Positions 1 through 8,221 of a stretch of DNA of 34,956 bases are shown here, piece by piece. The translations under genes and the position numbers were made by a program. Within the stretch, counting starts at the first letter, position 1; each line of letters starts with the position of its first letter. The notes under the pieces are model-generated. The model was not told where the DNA came from and made no database searches. It saw only the letters and a program-made list of their open reading frames with translations. The DNA comes from Gemmatimonadota bacterium (lineage in GTDB: Bacteria > Gemmatimonadota > Gemmatimonadetes > Gemmatimonadales > GWC2-71-9). Where the stretch lies: contig JANXXJ010000207.1 in assembly GCA_025350665.1 (NCBI GenBank), positions 1 to 34,956 on the forward strand, given 5' to 3'.

Positions 1-1200
1 GTCGTCGCGGTCTATCCCGACGGGACCACCGGCGTCTCGCCGTCGGTGGGCTACACTGTGCCAGCTCCTCCTCCGGCTCCGTCACCAGCACCGGCAATTA
101 GCTCCATCTCGTCGCCCCGGGCCACCACCGGCTCGCTCAAAGGTCCCCCGGTGGCCCTGGCTCCCGGCTCAACCACCCGGAGCCCGCTGGCCACACCCAC
201 CGCCGTGACCAATGTGCAGGTCCAGGGCACCATCGCTTCCGCGGTGGTGTCCTGGCAGCCGGTTTCCGGGGCGTTGAGTTACAGCGTGAAGCGCGCGGCC
301 CCGGCAGGCTTTGGCGGGGGGGCAGGCTATGGCACGCCCGGGAACTCCCCCGCCTCCGGGCTCCCCGCCACGACCTGGACCGACAACGGCTCGGGCGGAG
401 TCGGCTTCCCCGCGCCTGGGGTGTACACCTATCAGGTCACTGCCGCGCTGCCCGGCGGGGCCAGTGTCACGGGCCAGACCACCTGGCGGCGGCCCGACCC
501 GACTTGCGCCGCGCCCCCCGCCGGTCAGCCGATGCTGGCCGTCCTCGATGTCCAGGCATTGCCCCCCGCGCATTTCCACGCCATTGGACCATCGCCCAAC
601 GGCGGCGTCTTCACCTGGACGAACCCGGCGGGCGCCGCCGCCTACCGGATCGAACGCAGTACCCAGGGATCGGCCGTCTGGAGCCTGGTGGGAACGTCCT
701 GCGGCTCAGCCCCGGAGGTCATGGACCCGGCTGCGCCCAACTACGGCATGTGGTTCTTCGATCGCTCCGGTGGGGTCGTGCCGAACACCGCCTACGTCTA
801 CCGCCTGACGACGATCGCCGCCAACGGCGAGATCGGCGTGAGCCTGATTCCCTGGAACGCTCCCAATACCCCGATCGTTCGTTGGCTCTCGGCGGCCGTC
901 GCGGGCAACACCGTCACCTTGAAGTGGCGGTATGAACCCCCGTTGACCAACCCGCCCAACCTGCCGGCGCTGTATCGGGTCACCGCCCCCTACGGCTTGA
1001 GCCAGGGGAGCTGGGCCAGTTGCGCGGGCATCACGGGCTGCACGGTCGTGGTCAACGGCGTCCCCTCGGGCAGCCACAAGATCAGCGCAACGTCCGCCTG
1101 GAGCATGGGCTCGATGGGCATGAACGCGGCGGCGGCGGCCTTGCCGAGAAACGCGGTTTTCGCGAGGGTCAGCGCCGATACGGTCATCACTGTCCCCTGA
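1..1200 (+). CDS. Fibronectin type III-like repeat protein, C-terminal part
   Basis: The reading frame is open to the first base of the window, so the start lies upstream. A GTG at 46 is in frame, but the residues before it (VVAVYPDGTTGVSPSVG) look like the last strand of a preceding FN3-like domain, so it is probably not the start. Roughly 385 further residues carry three FN3-like beta-sandwich units, seen as repeated V-x-W-x-P/N-x-x-A-x-x-Y-x-V/I-x-R patterns near residues 50-150, 170-270 and 280-385. A Pro/Ser/Ala-rich linker near residues 25-60 of the visible part separates the first two units. There are no membrane segments or catalytic motifs. It is likely an extracellular adhesion or binding protein; the ligand cannot be inferred. 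The gene converges with the esterase on the other strand. Confidence 0.7.
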   Translation, partial: VVAVYPDGTTGVSPSVGYTVPAPPPAPSPAPAISSISSPRATTGSLKGPPVALAPGSTTRSPLATPTAVTNVQVQGTIASAVVSWQPVSGALSYSVKRAAPAGFGGGAGYGTPGNSPASGLPATTWTDNGSGGVGFPAPGVYTYQVTAALPGGASVTGQTTWRRPDPTCAAPPAGQPMLAVLDVQALPPAHFHAIGPSPNGGVFTWTNPAGAAAYRIERSTQGSAVWSLVGTSCGSAPEVMDPAAPNYGMWFFDRSGGVVPNTAYVYRLTTIAANGEIGVSLIPWNAPNTPIVRWLSAAVAGNTVTLKWRYEPPLTNPPNLPALYRVTAPYGLSQGSWASCAGITGCTVVVNGVPSGSHKISATSAWSMGSMGMNAAAAALPRNAVFARVSADTVITVP

Positions 1201-1225
1201 CGGATTGAAGCACGGCGACGGCTGG

Positions 1226-1251
1226 CCCGGGATGTCTGCCAACATTCCGGG
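1226..1251. terminator. Hairpin between convergent genes
   Basis: A 10-bp stem (CCCGGGATGT against ACATTCCGGG, one G-U pair on the plus strand) closes a 6-base loop. It lies in the 62 bases between two convergent stop codons, so it could terminate transcription from both sides. There is no T tract, so this rests on position and stem strength only. Confidence 0.4.
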
Positions 1252-1262
1252 CGCCGGATCAC

Positions 1263-2189
1263 CTACTTCCCGTAGAGCGTCCGCAGCCCCCGCACCACCG
1301 ACGTCCCCATCACATCCGTATGACTCATCCCCGGATGGTACTCCGTCACCAGCCTGAGCCCCGGATAGTGCCGCCCCCCGAGCATCCCCGACAAATGGCT
1401 CATCCCGCTCACGATCTTGCCGATCCCCTCGAGGAACCCGTCACCGGTCTCGAGCACGCCGGCGCCCATGTAGATCCCGACCGGCAGGTCCTTGTGGTCC
1501 TTCGCATAACGCTCTTCCTGGCGGAAGATGTCGCCGTCGCCGTAGGCCATCGCCGGGCTCGAGATGAGGTACTTCCGGAACGGGGAGTTTGGCTGGAAGA
1601 TGGCCCACGACGCAAAGAACCCGCCGGCCGAAATCCCGAACAATCCGAGCTGGTTGGTGTCGATCGGGTACTTGGCGGCCACCAGCGGGACCAACTCTGA
1701 CACGATGGCGTTGAGGAACTTGGGCGCGCCACCCGTACACCGGCCCGGTTCCGAGTGGAAGTCCTGGCAGTACTTCGTCACCCCTACGCCGAATGGATCC
1801 TTGCGATCCCAGTCCGGAGGCGAAAACTCGTAGATCCGTCGCCGAGTCCAGAGCTCCTCGCCATCGGCTGCCGCGGTGCCGATGCTGACGACGAACAGTG
1901 GATCAATTGCCCCGGCCAGGCTGCGAACCGCCTCGTTCACTCCGCCGAAGGCCCAGTCGCCGTCGGTCGTCACCAGGGCCGCGTACTTCTTGCCATCGCC
2001 GGGCTTGTACCCCGCCGGCAAACCGACGTTGACCGCGAACACAACGCCCATGGACGACGACTTGAACGTGAACGACTCAATGTCGTGGGTCGGCACCGGG
2101 CGCGGTTCGAGCTGTTGAGCCGCGATCCGATCGGCCGAGGTCGCGAGCAGGATGATCGAGGCCGCGAGGGCCCGGGTCGTGGTCAGCAT
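1263..2189 (-). CDS. Secreted alpha/beta hydrolase, putative esterase
   Basis: A 308-residue exported serine hydrolase of the enterochelin-esterase/esterase-D type. From the chosen ATG at 2189 the protein begins with a standard signal peptide (MLTTTRALAASIILLATSA, then A-A-Q). The nucleophile elbow G-I-S-A-G-G places the catalytic Ser near residue 187, and a histidine in the last 30 residues (HPGMSH) fits the triad. Two cysteines near 141 and 151 could form a disulfide. An upstream ATG at 2222 overlaps the stop of the preceding gene (ATGA), but it would add 11 acidic residues before the signal peptide, so 2189 is preferred. Substrate unknown. Confidence 0.75.
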   Translation of the reverse strand: MLTTTRALAASIILLATSADRIAAQQLEPRPVPTHDIESFTFKSSSMGVVFAVNVGLPAGYKPGDGKKYAALVTTDGDWAFGGVNEAVRSLAGAIDPLFVVSIGTAAADGEELWTRRRIYEFSPPDWDRKDPFGVGVTKYCQDFHSEPGRCTGGAPKFLNAIVSELVPLVAAKYPIDTNQLGLFGISAGGFFASWAIFQPNSPFRKYLISSPAMAYGDGDIFRQEERYAKDHKDLPVGIYMGAGVLETGDGFLEGIGKIVSGMSHLSGMLGGRHYPGLRLVTEYHPGMSHTDVMGTSVVRGLRTLYGK

Positions 2190-2218
2190 GCAATGTCCAT
2201 CCAATTCAGGTAGGTCCA

Positions 2219-2683
2219 TCATGTGGGGTCCAGATCGTGGGGGATCCCGTCGTGGGCCACCCAGCGCTCAGCCGCGCTCTCACTCCGGTGCTTGCCGATA
2301 TCGAAGCCGGGGCCCGAATCGATTCCCCGTTCTTCCGCGAAATACCGGCGGATCTCCGCCTCCCGGCCGCGGGTCCACCTGGCCTGGCCGGCCACCCAGA
2401 GGGTGTAGCGCTCGTGGCCGTCATCGCCGAATTCGAAGGCGCTGGCATGGACGACCGGCCCGTCGTGCGAGACCAACGCACCGAACGCCGAGGCCACCTG
2501 GGTCGCGGCCTCCGCCGGCTTCGCGATCCGCAAATGGGCCGCCACCTCGTTCAGGAGCGGACCCGTGAGCGGAACCAGCACCAGATCGCCGCTCAACCGG
2601 CACCAGACCAACCGGGGAAACCGGCCCTTCGAGGGCCGGAACACGGCCCGCTCACCGATCAGTCCCTCGAGTTCGAATCCCAT
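2219..2683 (-). CDS. Conserved hypothetical protein
   Basis: A soluble protein of about 154 residues with no family I recognise. It has no signal peptide or membrane span. The N-terminal half is beta-rich and hydrophobic (G-x-L-V-L-V-P-L-T), and the C-terminal part is charged. The ATG at 2683 was chosen. A TTG at 2761, immediately after an in-frame TGA, would add 26 residues but leave only 31 bases to the divergent PBP gene. The stop overlaps an ATG of the esterase frame, so the two genes are probably co-transcribed. Confidence 0.55.
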   Translation of the reverse strand: MGFELEGLIGERAVFRPSKGRFPRLVWCRLSGDLVLVPLTGPLLNEVAAHLRIAKPAEAATQVASAFGALVSHDGPVVHASAFEFGDDGHERYTLWVAGQARWTRGREAEIRRYFAEERGIDSGPGFDIGKHRSESAAERWVAHDGIPHDLDPT

Positions 2684-2792
2684 CGCCGGTGGAAAGTCGG
2701 CCGGCCGCTGCGGTGGGTCAAGTGTTACAGCCTGAAACCATCCACCCGGTTCGTGCGTCAATCAGGGGGTACGGCAGCCGGAGTCCCAAACC

Positions 2793-4940
2793 GTGAACTG
2801 GCAGACCATCAAAACCAGGCTTCTGGAAGGCGGAGCCGCCGTGCGGCGGCGGGTCAGCCTGCGGCTGCTCGGTCGCCTGGCCGCCGGCACTGCCGCGCTT
2901 GGTTTCGTGGGGGTCACCATCGAGGCCGGATGGCGGGCCCATATCAGCCCGCCCCTTTCCCGGATGCCCACCGCCCTCTACACCCGCTCCGAACCCTGGG
3001 GCGGCGGTGACCGCCAGGCTCCGATCGTGATCGGGACCCCGGTCGGCATGGCGGACGAACGCCGAATTCCCGTGTCGATCGCCGCGGTTCCCGACCGGCT
3101 GATCGAAGCGGTCCTCGCGGTCGAGGATCAGCGCTTCTACGGCCACCACGGCCTCGATTTCAAACGAATCGGCGGCGCCCTCGTCGCCAACATCCGCGCC
3201 GGCGAAGTAAGCCAGGGCGGCAGCACGATTACCCAGCAGCTGGCCAAGAACCTCTTTCTCTCGGCGGAGCGCACCCCGCTCCGGAAGCTCCGCGAAGCCG
3301 CGATGGCCCTGGCGCTCGAGGCTCGCTACGACAAGGCCACGATTCTCGAAGCCTACCTGAACGAGGTCTACTTCGGGCAGGACGGACCTCGGCCGATCCA
3401 CGGCGTCGGCGCCGCCGCGCGGTTCTACTTCGGACGGGACGTGAGCGATCTGGGCCTCTCCGAAGCCGCGCTGCTCGCGGGGATGATTCAGGCGCCCAAT
3501 CATTTCAGTCCGGTGCGCCACGAGCGGATCGCGCGGCAGCGGCGGAATCTGGTTCTGGCGCTCATGGTGCAGCAGGATCGGATCGCCCGGAAATCGGCGG
3601 AGCAGGCCGGCCGAATCAGGATCGTCGGGCATCCGCGGCCCGAGCCGGGCCTCGACGCCCGCTATTTCCGCGACCTGGTCATGGCGACCCCGCAGGGGAA
3701 ACTGCCGGCCCGCGGCGGCGCGATCTACACCACCCTCGACCCAGCCCTCCAGCGCTCGGCCGAACGCGCGGTCCGGACCGGGCTCGATCAGGGCCGGATC
3801 CGCGACGCCCAGGTGGCGCTCGTGGCCCTCGATCCCCGTACTGGTGACATACTCGCCATGGTCGGCGGCCGGGACTACGGTGCCTCGCAGTTCAACCGCG
3901 CGGTCGATGCCCGGCGCCAACCCGGGAGCGCGTTCAAGCCGCTGGTGGCCCTTGCCGCGTTCCATCGCGAGGGAGATCGGCCGCCGGCCTTTACGCTCGC
4001 CTCCCGCGTCGACGACGAACCGCTCCGGGTCGCCACCCACTCGGGTCCGTGGGAGCCGACCAACTACGATGGCGAGTATCACGGCGCCGTGACCGTGCGC
4101 CAGGCGATCGAACAATCCCTGAACGTGCCCTTCGCCCGGATTGGCCTCGCCATCGGCCCCGAGCGAATCGTCGCCACCGCGCGGCGACTCGGCATCACCA
4201 GCCCGCTCACGGCGGTGCCCAGCCTGGCGCTCGGCAGCTCCGAAGTGTCGCTGCTCGAACTGGTGCGGGCCTACGGAGTCTTCGCCACCGGCGGCGAGCT
4301 CGCCACCACTCGGGCCGTGCTGGGCCGGTCCACCCCGGGAGGCGAAGTCCTGACCGGCGGACCGCCCCAGGTGTCCCGCGTGGCCGATCCAGCCGAGGTC
4401 TATCTCGTTACCTCGGCGCTGCAGGGCGTGATCGAGCGGGGCACCGGCCGGGCCCTCGAAGCGAGCGGCCGGTTCGGGGCCATCGCCGGGAAGACCGGGA
4501 CCTCGAACGACTGGCGCGACGCCTGGTTCGTGGCCTATTCGCCCTCGCTCGTAGTCGGGGTCTGGGTCGGCTATGACGGTGGCCGGAGTCTCGGCATGAC
4601 GGGCGCCCAGGCGGCGCTTCCGGTCGTGGCGCGCTTCCTCAACGGTGCCGAGCCCGAAGATCGGTCGGAATCCTTCCCGGTGCCGGACGGCATCGAGACG
4701 GCGCGGGTCGGTGGCGGCTGGTCGGACTGCGGCGCCGAGGAGTTCTTCCTGGCCGGCACGGCCCCGGCCGGCGAGTGTGACGGCTACACCGACGAGCGAT
4801 CCGACTCGGCCGACGAGGACGGTCAACCGGACGAACGCCGCCACGAGCTGAATCCGCGGCGGGCCGGGCGTTCGGCGCTCCGGTGGCTCGAGCGGCTCCT
4901 CGAGCGGGCGGTTGAAGATCGGCGCCGCCGCGCCCGGTAG
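2793..4940 (+). CDS. Class A penicillin-binding protein (transglycosylase/transpeptidase)
   Basis: A bifunctional peptidoglycan synthase of 715 residues. A short cytoplasmic N-terminus is followed by one membrane anchor near residues 24-46. The GT51 glycosyltransferase domain spans about 95-265: E111-D-Q-R-F-Y carries the catalytic Glu, followed by GGSTITQQLAKNLFL, RKLREAAMALALE and ILEAYLNEVYFG. The transpeptidase domain spans about 335-640: S379-A-F-K (nucleophile), S442-L-N and K567-T-G-T are all present, so both activities look intact. The C-terminal 75 residues are acidic, then Arg-rich. The start is GTG at 2793. It polymerises and cross-links glycan strands in the periplasm. The R-Q-P-G-S-A-F-K-P context is closer to PBP1A/1B than PBP1C. 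It stands alone, divergent from the hypothetical gene upstream. Confidence 0.92.
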   Translation: MNWQTIKTRLLEGGAAVRRRVSLRLLGRLAAGTAALGFVGVTIEAGWRAHISPPLSRMPTALYTRSEPWGGGDRQAPIVIGTPVGMADERRIPVSIAAVPDRLIEAVLAVEDQRFYGHHGLDFKRIGGALVANIRAGEVSQGGSTITQQLAKNLFLSAERTPLRKLREAAMALALEARYDKATILEAYLNEVYFGQDGPRPIHGVGAAARFYFGRDVSDLGLSEAALLAGMIQAPNHFSPVRHERIARQRRNLVLALMVQQDRIARKSAEQAGRIRIVGHPRPEPGLDARYFRDLVMATPQGKLPARGGAIYTTLDPALQRSAERAVRTGLDQGRIRDAQVALVALDPRTGDILAMVGGRDYGASQFNRAVDARRQPGSAFKPLVALAAFHREGDRPPAFTLASRVDDEPLRVATHSGPWEPTNYDGEYHGAVTVRQAIEQSLNVPFARIGLAIGPERIVATARRLGITSPLTAVPSLALGSSEVSLLELVRAYGVFATGGELATTRAVLGRSTPGGEVLTGGPPQVSRVADPAEVYLVTSALQGVIERGTGRALEASGRFGAIAGKTGTSNDWRDAWFVAYSPSLVVGVWVGYDGGRSLGMTGAQAALPVVARFLNGAEPEDRSESFPVPDGIETARVGGGWSDCGAEEFFLAGTAPAGECDGYTDERSDSADEDGQPDERRHELNPRRAGRSALRWLERLLERAVEDRRRRAR

Positions 4941-5025
4941 CGACCGCTCGAACCTCGCTGGCGTTTGCCCGGGCGAACTGACTCCCCTGATCGAAATAGC
5001 CCGCCGTATCGGGTACCTTCCCTGA

Positions 5026-5052
5026 CACCGCGAGTCGCCGCGACTCGCGGTG
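5026..5052. repeat. Perfect 12-bp inverted repeat upstream of paralogue operon
   Basis: CACCGCGAGTCG, a CCG loop and CGACTCGCGGTG form a perfect 27-base hairpin ending 34 bases before the start codon at 5087. There is no T tract. It could be an mRNA leader hairpin, an operator for a dimeric repressor, or a Rho-type end signal for the PBP transcript. Confidence 0.6.
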
Positions 5053-5086
5053 GGGCTCTGCTATGATCTCCGAAACGAGGGAAACG

Positions 5087-5713
5087 ATGCGAGGCATGGG
5101 ATTGGTCGTCTTGCTGGGAACGCTGGTTGCGCCGATGGCGTGGCCTCGCCTCCTGGCAGCACAGGCCCGACAGACGTCGGCGGATGAGTACACCCGGTAC
5201 GAGTTGCTGGCTCCGGGCTCGACCCAGTTCAAGATCACTTACGACGTGACGGCCACCACCCCCGGGGCCGCGGCCTTCTACAACCCGATCCGGAAGGGCA
5301 GCGTCGCGACCGAGGAGTCGGTCTGGGATCCGACGACCGGTCGGCCACTCGTCTGGTCGGTCATGTCGGGCGCGGCGGCCCGCGCCGCCGGGTTCACGGA
5401 TGCGGACACCGAGACCAACTACATCCGGGTGACCCTGCCTCGGCCGGTGCCGGCGAACGGCGAGATCCGGATCCGGATCGTCAAGACCTATGCCGATGCC
5501 AAGAGCTACGTCGCCGGCGCCGACACCGTCGCCTTCGTCCGTTCCCTGTCGATCAAGTACAACGCGGTGGTCTTGCCGGCCGGCTTCGAACTGGTTGGCG
5601 TCAATTATCCGTCGCAGGTTCTCACGGAAACGGATGGCCGCATCAAAGTGAGCTTCATGAATCCCGGGCCCGATCCGGTTTCCTACCTCGTGCGCGGCCG
5701 GAGGATCCCATGA
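5087..5713 (+). CDS. Secreted hypothetical protein, paralogue 1
   Basis: A 208-residue exported protein from ATG 5087, chosen because GAGGGA sits 5 bases upstream and the protein then opens with a signal peptide (MRGMGLVVLLGTLVAPMAWP, then A-A-Q-A). The ATG at 5063 would add eight polar residues in front. The mature part is beta-rich with no recognised domain. It includes a segment resembling the receptor or transmission arms of surface proteins (NGEIRIRIVKTYAD), then N-A-V-V-L-P-A-G-F and a closing M-N-P-G-P-D-P motif. The next gene shares this layout from end to end, so the pair arose by duplication. The stop overlaps the next start (ATGA). Function unknown. Confidence 0.75.
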   Translation: MRGMGLVVLLGTLVAPMAWPRLLAAQARQTSADEYTRYELLAPGSTQFKITYDVTATTPGAAAFYNPIRKGSVATEESVWDPTTGRPLVWSVMSGAAARAAGFTDADTETNYIRVTLPRPVPANGEIRIRIVKTYADAKSYVAGADTVAFVRSLSIKYNAVVLPAGFELVGVNYPSQVLTETDGRIKVSFMNPGPDPVSYLVRGRRIP

Positions 5714-6363
5714 GATCGGTGGTCATCACGAGCATCGCCATGGTTGCCGCCATGACGGCCCAGGCCAGGGCGCAGACGGGATCGCGGACGGATTCGCTGG
5801 CCGGCCGGCTCACCGAGCGGGCGGCCGAGACGCGGGAGATCGTCTATTTCCTGCAGCAGCCCGCGACCCACGCCTTCGATCTCTATCACGACTACACCGA
5901 GACCCGGCCGACTGCCAATCAATATCTCAACGTGGTCCGGGCGGGGAGCCGGGTTTCCAACCCGAGTGCCGTCGTGCTCGACACCGGTGCCCCGCTCGCG
6001 ACCAGAATTCTCAAGGGGGCGGAGGTCACCCGGGCCGGGCTCACCATCGAGGAACCGCTCACGCCGGAAACCGAGGTCGTCGTGATCCCGTTCCCCGCGC
6101 CGCCGGCCGGGGGGTCGATTCGGCTGCGGATATCGGAGACCTACACTGATCCGGCGCGGTACCGGTTGGAGGGCGACGAGTTGATCTGGGATCGGGCCTT
6201 CGGGCGGGCCCGGAACGCCGTCGTGCTGCCGGCGGGATGGCGGCTCACCCAGGCGAGCATCCCGGCGGTGGTATCACTGACGGAGGACGGCCGAATCCGG
6301 CTCGATTTCACCAACCCGCGGCCGGACGAGATCAAGGTCCTGATCGTGGCGAGGCGGCGTTGA
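5710..6363 (+). CDS. Secreted hypothetical protein, paralogue 2
   Basis: A 217-residue exported protein; the signal peptide covers about residues 1-23 (MRSVVITSIAMVAAMTAQARA). It is a diverged copy of the preceding gene. Shared landmarks in the same order are I-R-L-R-I-S-E-T-Y-T-D (compare I-R-I-R-I-V-K-T-Y-A-D), N-A-V-V-L-P-A-G-W, L-T-E-D-G-R-I-R-L-D-F and N-P-R-P-D. Its ATG lies in the ATGA overlap with paralogue 1, and its TGA overlaps the TTG start of the nuclease-like gene, giving three translationally coupled genes. No catalytic motif is evident; a periplasmic or surface beta-sandwich is the likely fold. Confidence 0.75.
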   Translation: MRSVVITSIAMVAAMTAQARAQTGSRTDSLAGRLTERAAETREIVYFLQQPATHAFDLYHDYTETRPTANQYLNVVRAGSRVSNPSAVVLDTGAPLATRILKGAEVTRAGLTIEEPLTPETEVVVIPFPAPPAGGSIRLRISETYTDPARYRLEGDELIWDRAFGRARNAVVLPAGWRLTQASIPAVVSLTEDGRIRLDFTNPRPDEIKVLIVARRR

Positions 6364-6737
6364 GCCTCGAGGGCGTGGTCGGTTTCGGCCTCGGCCTCCT
6401 GATCGGGCTCCTGGTGTTCGCGGTCTGGCGGCTGACCGCTATTCGAGAGATTCGTCGCGACGCGATCGCCCGGAGCGCGGCGGTGATCTCCGGCCGAGTG
6501 CACGAACAACTGGTCCCCCACTTGCCCGGGTTCGACTTCAACCCCAAGGACGCCCGGTTCCTGGGCTCGCCGGTGGATTTCATCGTCTTCGACGGCCTGG
6601 CGACGGGCGAGGTTACCCAGGTCGTGTTCCTCGAGATCAAGACGGGATCGGCGGGCTTAAGCGCCCGCGAAAAGGAAGTGCGCGAGGCGGTCCGGAACCG
6701 CCGGGTGGAATGGCGGGAACTGCGGGTCGAGCGTTAG
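6360..6737 (+). CDS. Membrane-anchored Holliday junction resolvase-like endonuclease
   Basis: A 125-residue protein recognised as the family described as 'endonuclease related to archaeal Holliday junction resolvase' (Pfam Endonuc_Holl type). An N-terminal membrane helix (about residues 6-24, GFGLGLLIGLLVFAVW) leads to a basic stretch and then a nuclease-like core: H-E-Q-L-V-P, F-N-P-K-D-A-R-F-L-G, P-V-D-F-I-V-F-D-G and V-V-F-L-E-I-K-T-G. The last motifs supply the E-D-E-x-K-like residues. The TTG at 6360 overlaps the stop of paralogue 2 (TTGA); GTG at 6375 is an alternative start. The biochemical activity of this family is, to my knowledge, not established, so 'nuclease' is a fold-based inference. 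Its stop lies within a GTTAGGC heptamer. Confidence 0.72.
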   Translation: MSLEGVVGFGLGLLIGLLVFAVWRLTAIREIRRDAIARSAAVISGRVHEQLVPHLPGFDFNPKDARFLGSPVDFIVFDGLATGEVTQVVFLEIKTGSAGLSAREKEVREAVRNRRVEWRELRVER

Positions 6738-6756
6738 GCTCTGGCGTGGCTGTTGG

Positions 6757-7221
6757 TCATGGCGGCCGCCTCGGCCGCTGGCGGGCGGACACCGACTTGA
6801 TCACCAGCACCCGCTTGGCCGCAGGGTCGATGGTCGGCCGGGCCCGCCGCAACGCGTCCCTCATCAGCCCGCGGACCGCGGGAAGGTCCAGGGTGTGGGG
6901 GCCGTCGAGGACCATGTGTCGCACCGTGGTGCCCGACCCCTTGAGGATCCGGCCCGGGTCTGGCAGGGTGGCGCCTTTGAGGAAGAACAGGGTCACCCAC
7001 CGAGGATAGACGGCGATCGAGAACGGCGCGTCACTGGTCCGGGCCGATGGGCCGAAGCCGATTACCAGGGCGTTGTAGTTGTCGTACACCATTTCCGTGG
7101 CGCCCGGAAGCCGTTTCCGCATCGCGGTGAGAATGGCGCGGGTCCGCCGGGCGATGTCAGGGGTGTAGCGGGCGAGGAATCCGCCCAGCTGGGCGGCCGG
7201 TCTGGCTGGAGGGGTGGCCAT
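6757..7221 (-). CDS. DUF1801 domain protein
   Basis: A 154-residue cytoplasmic protein of the DUF1801 (YdhG-like) family. The core runs from about residue 15 to 135: A-I-L-x-x-M-R-K-x-x-P, then E-M-V-Y-D-N-Y-N-A-L-V-I, F-S-I-A-V-Y-P and W-V-T-L-F-F-L-K-G. The family fold is known but its role is not. It is the last gene of a three-gene minus-strand run (GNAT, DUF5946-like, this), 13 bases downstream of its neighbour, and it converges with the resolvase-like gene across 19 bases. A second DUF1801 domain, in a fusion, lies at 31100-31843. Confidence 0.8.
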   Translation of the reverse strand: MATPPARPAAQLGGFLARYTPDIARRTRAILTAMRKRLPGATEMVYDNYNALVIGFGPSARTSDAPFSIAVYPRWVTLFFLKGATLPDPGRILKGSGTTVRHMVLDGPHTLDLPAVRGLMRDALRRARPTIDPAAKRVLVIKSVSARQRPRRPP

Positions 7222-7234
7222 CAGCGCGTCTCCG

Positions 7235-7669
7235 CTATCGCGGCTCGAACGCCGCGGAGTCCGTCACCACGCTCGCGGCCCAGCGGCGAATGTCGGCTTC
7301 ATAGGCCGCGGGGTCGGCGGTCGCGACGTCGGCCACGGTTGTCGACCACGGAATCCCCGACACACCCTCGAGCTTTGGTCCCCGGGAGATGCTCCCGTTT
7401 CGCTTCGTTCCCAGGCGTTCCCGCATCAGCCGGAGGAATACGGCGCCCGTCAGGTCCTCGCGGACGCACCGGCCCAGGATGTCGCGGGCGTCGAGCCAGG
7501 CGGCCTTCGCATACTGGTTGTGCTGAAGGGCGTAGCACATGACTGACAGGTGGTGCACGGCGCCGAAGGTGGCTGGATGGAGATACTCGAGTGTGAGGCA
7601 TGCCCCGAAGCGCTCGCGGCACGTTTCCGGCTCGGCCAGTCGGGCGCCGCAGTCGGGACACCGGATCAT
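7235..7669 (-). CDS. DUF5946-like protein
   Basis: A 144-residue protein starting at ATG 7669 with a C-P-D-C-G knuckle at residues 4-8 that could bind zinc, then a helical body containing V-H-H-L-S-V-M-C-Y-A-L-Q-H-N-Q-Y. This layout (N-terminal CxxC, then HHL and C-Y-x-L-Q-H) matches DUF5946 as I remember it; no function is established. The frame stays open far upstream, but ATG 7669 is preferred because it lies 8 bases after the stop of the GNAT gene and begins at the CPDCG motif. Confidence 0.68.
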   Translation of the reverse strand: MIRCPDCGARLAEPETCRERFGACLTLEYLHPATFGAVHHLSVMCYALQHNQYAKAAWLDARDILGRCVREDLTGAVFLRLMRERLGTKRNGSISRGPKLEGVSGIPWSTTVADVATADPAAYEADIRRWAASVVTDSAAFEPR

Positions 7670-7677
7670 GGGACCGG

Positions 7678-8142
7678 TCAGGCGAGCGCCTTGCGGTAGG
7701 TGACGATCTCGGCCTCGTAGCCGAGGTGCTCGTAGACCGCCCGGGCGTGGGCGTTGCCGACGAAGGCACTGAGTGTGAGATGACCGTACCCACGGTTCCT
7801 GGCCCACGCCTCCGCCGCTTCCAGCAAGGTTCGGCCCACGCCACGACCCTGTGCGGTCACGCTGACCACCAGGACCTCGACATGGGCGCCGGGCCGGCCG
7901 TTGAAGTAATCCTGCCGGGTGGTGACGAAGAGACACCCGGCCGGCAGGCCTTCACCAGTCTCGGCGACGAGGATTGTCGCATCGGGGGTCGGGTGATCGG
8001 CGGCGGTAATCATCTGGCGGCGGTCCGCCGCGGCGATCTGCTCGGCTGTCCGCCAGGCCGGGATCGGAAAATCGGCCAGACGTTCGGTCATGGCCATGAG
8101 AAAGGCACGATCGCCGGAGACGGCAGGTCGAAGCGTCAGCAT
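7678..8142 (-). CDS. GNAT family N-acetyltransferase
   Basis: A 154-residue acyl-CoA-dependent acetyltransferase. From ATG 8142 (MLTLRPAVSGD, a usual GNAT opening) the protein shows the beta-4 strand H-V-E-V-L-V-V-S-V and the pyrophosphate loop Q-G-R-G-V-G-R-T-L at about residues 97-107, then N-A-H-A-R-A-V-Y-E-H-L-G-Y near the end. Upstream in-frame starts add an Arg/Pro-rich segment that does not look like part of the domain. It is the first gene of a three-gene run; the acetylated substrate is unknown. Confidence 0.8.
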   Translation of the reverse strand: MLTLRPAVSGDRAFLMAMTERLADFPIPAWRTAEQIAAADRRQMITAADHPTPDATILVAETGEGLPAGCLFVTTRQDYFNGRPGAHVEVLVVSVTAQGRGVGRTLLEAAEAWARNRGYGHLTLSAFVGNAHARAVYEHLGYEAEIVTYRKALA

Positions 8143-8221
8143 TCTGGGAAGCTCGGGGATTCGGGGGCGGCGCAATCGAACCGCCAATTCTAACTCGGGG
8201 ACCGGCATCCCGCATGGCCCG

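Noticed and set aside
2718-4844. A 708-residue open frame on the minus strand opposite the penicillin-binding protein gene
   Set aside because: It is Arg/Gly/Pro-rich, has no domain pattern and is the expected antisense shadow of a GC-rich gene with complete PBP motifs on the plus strand.
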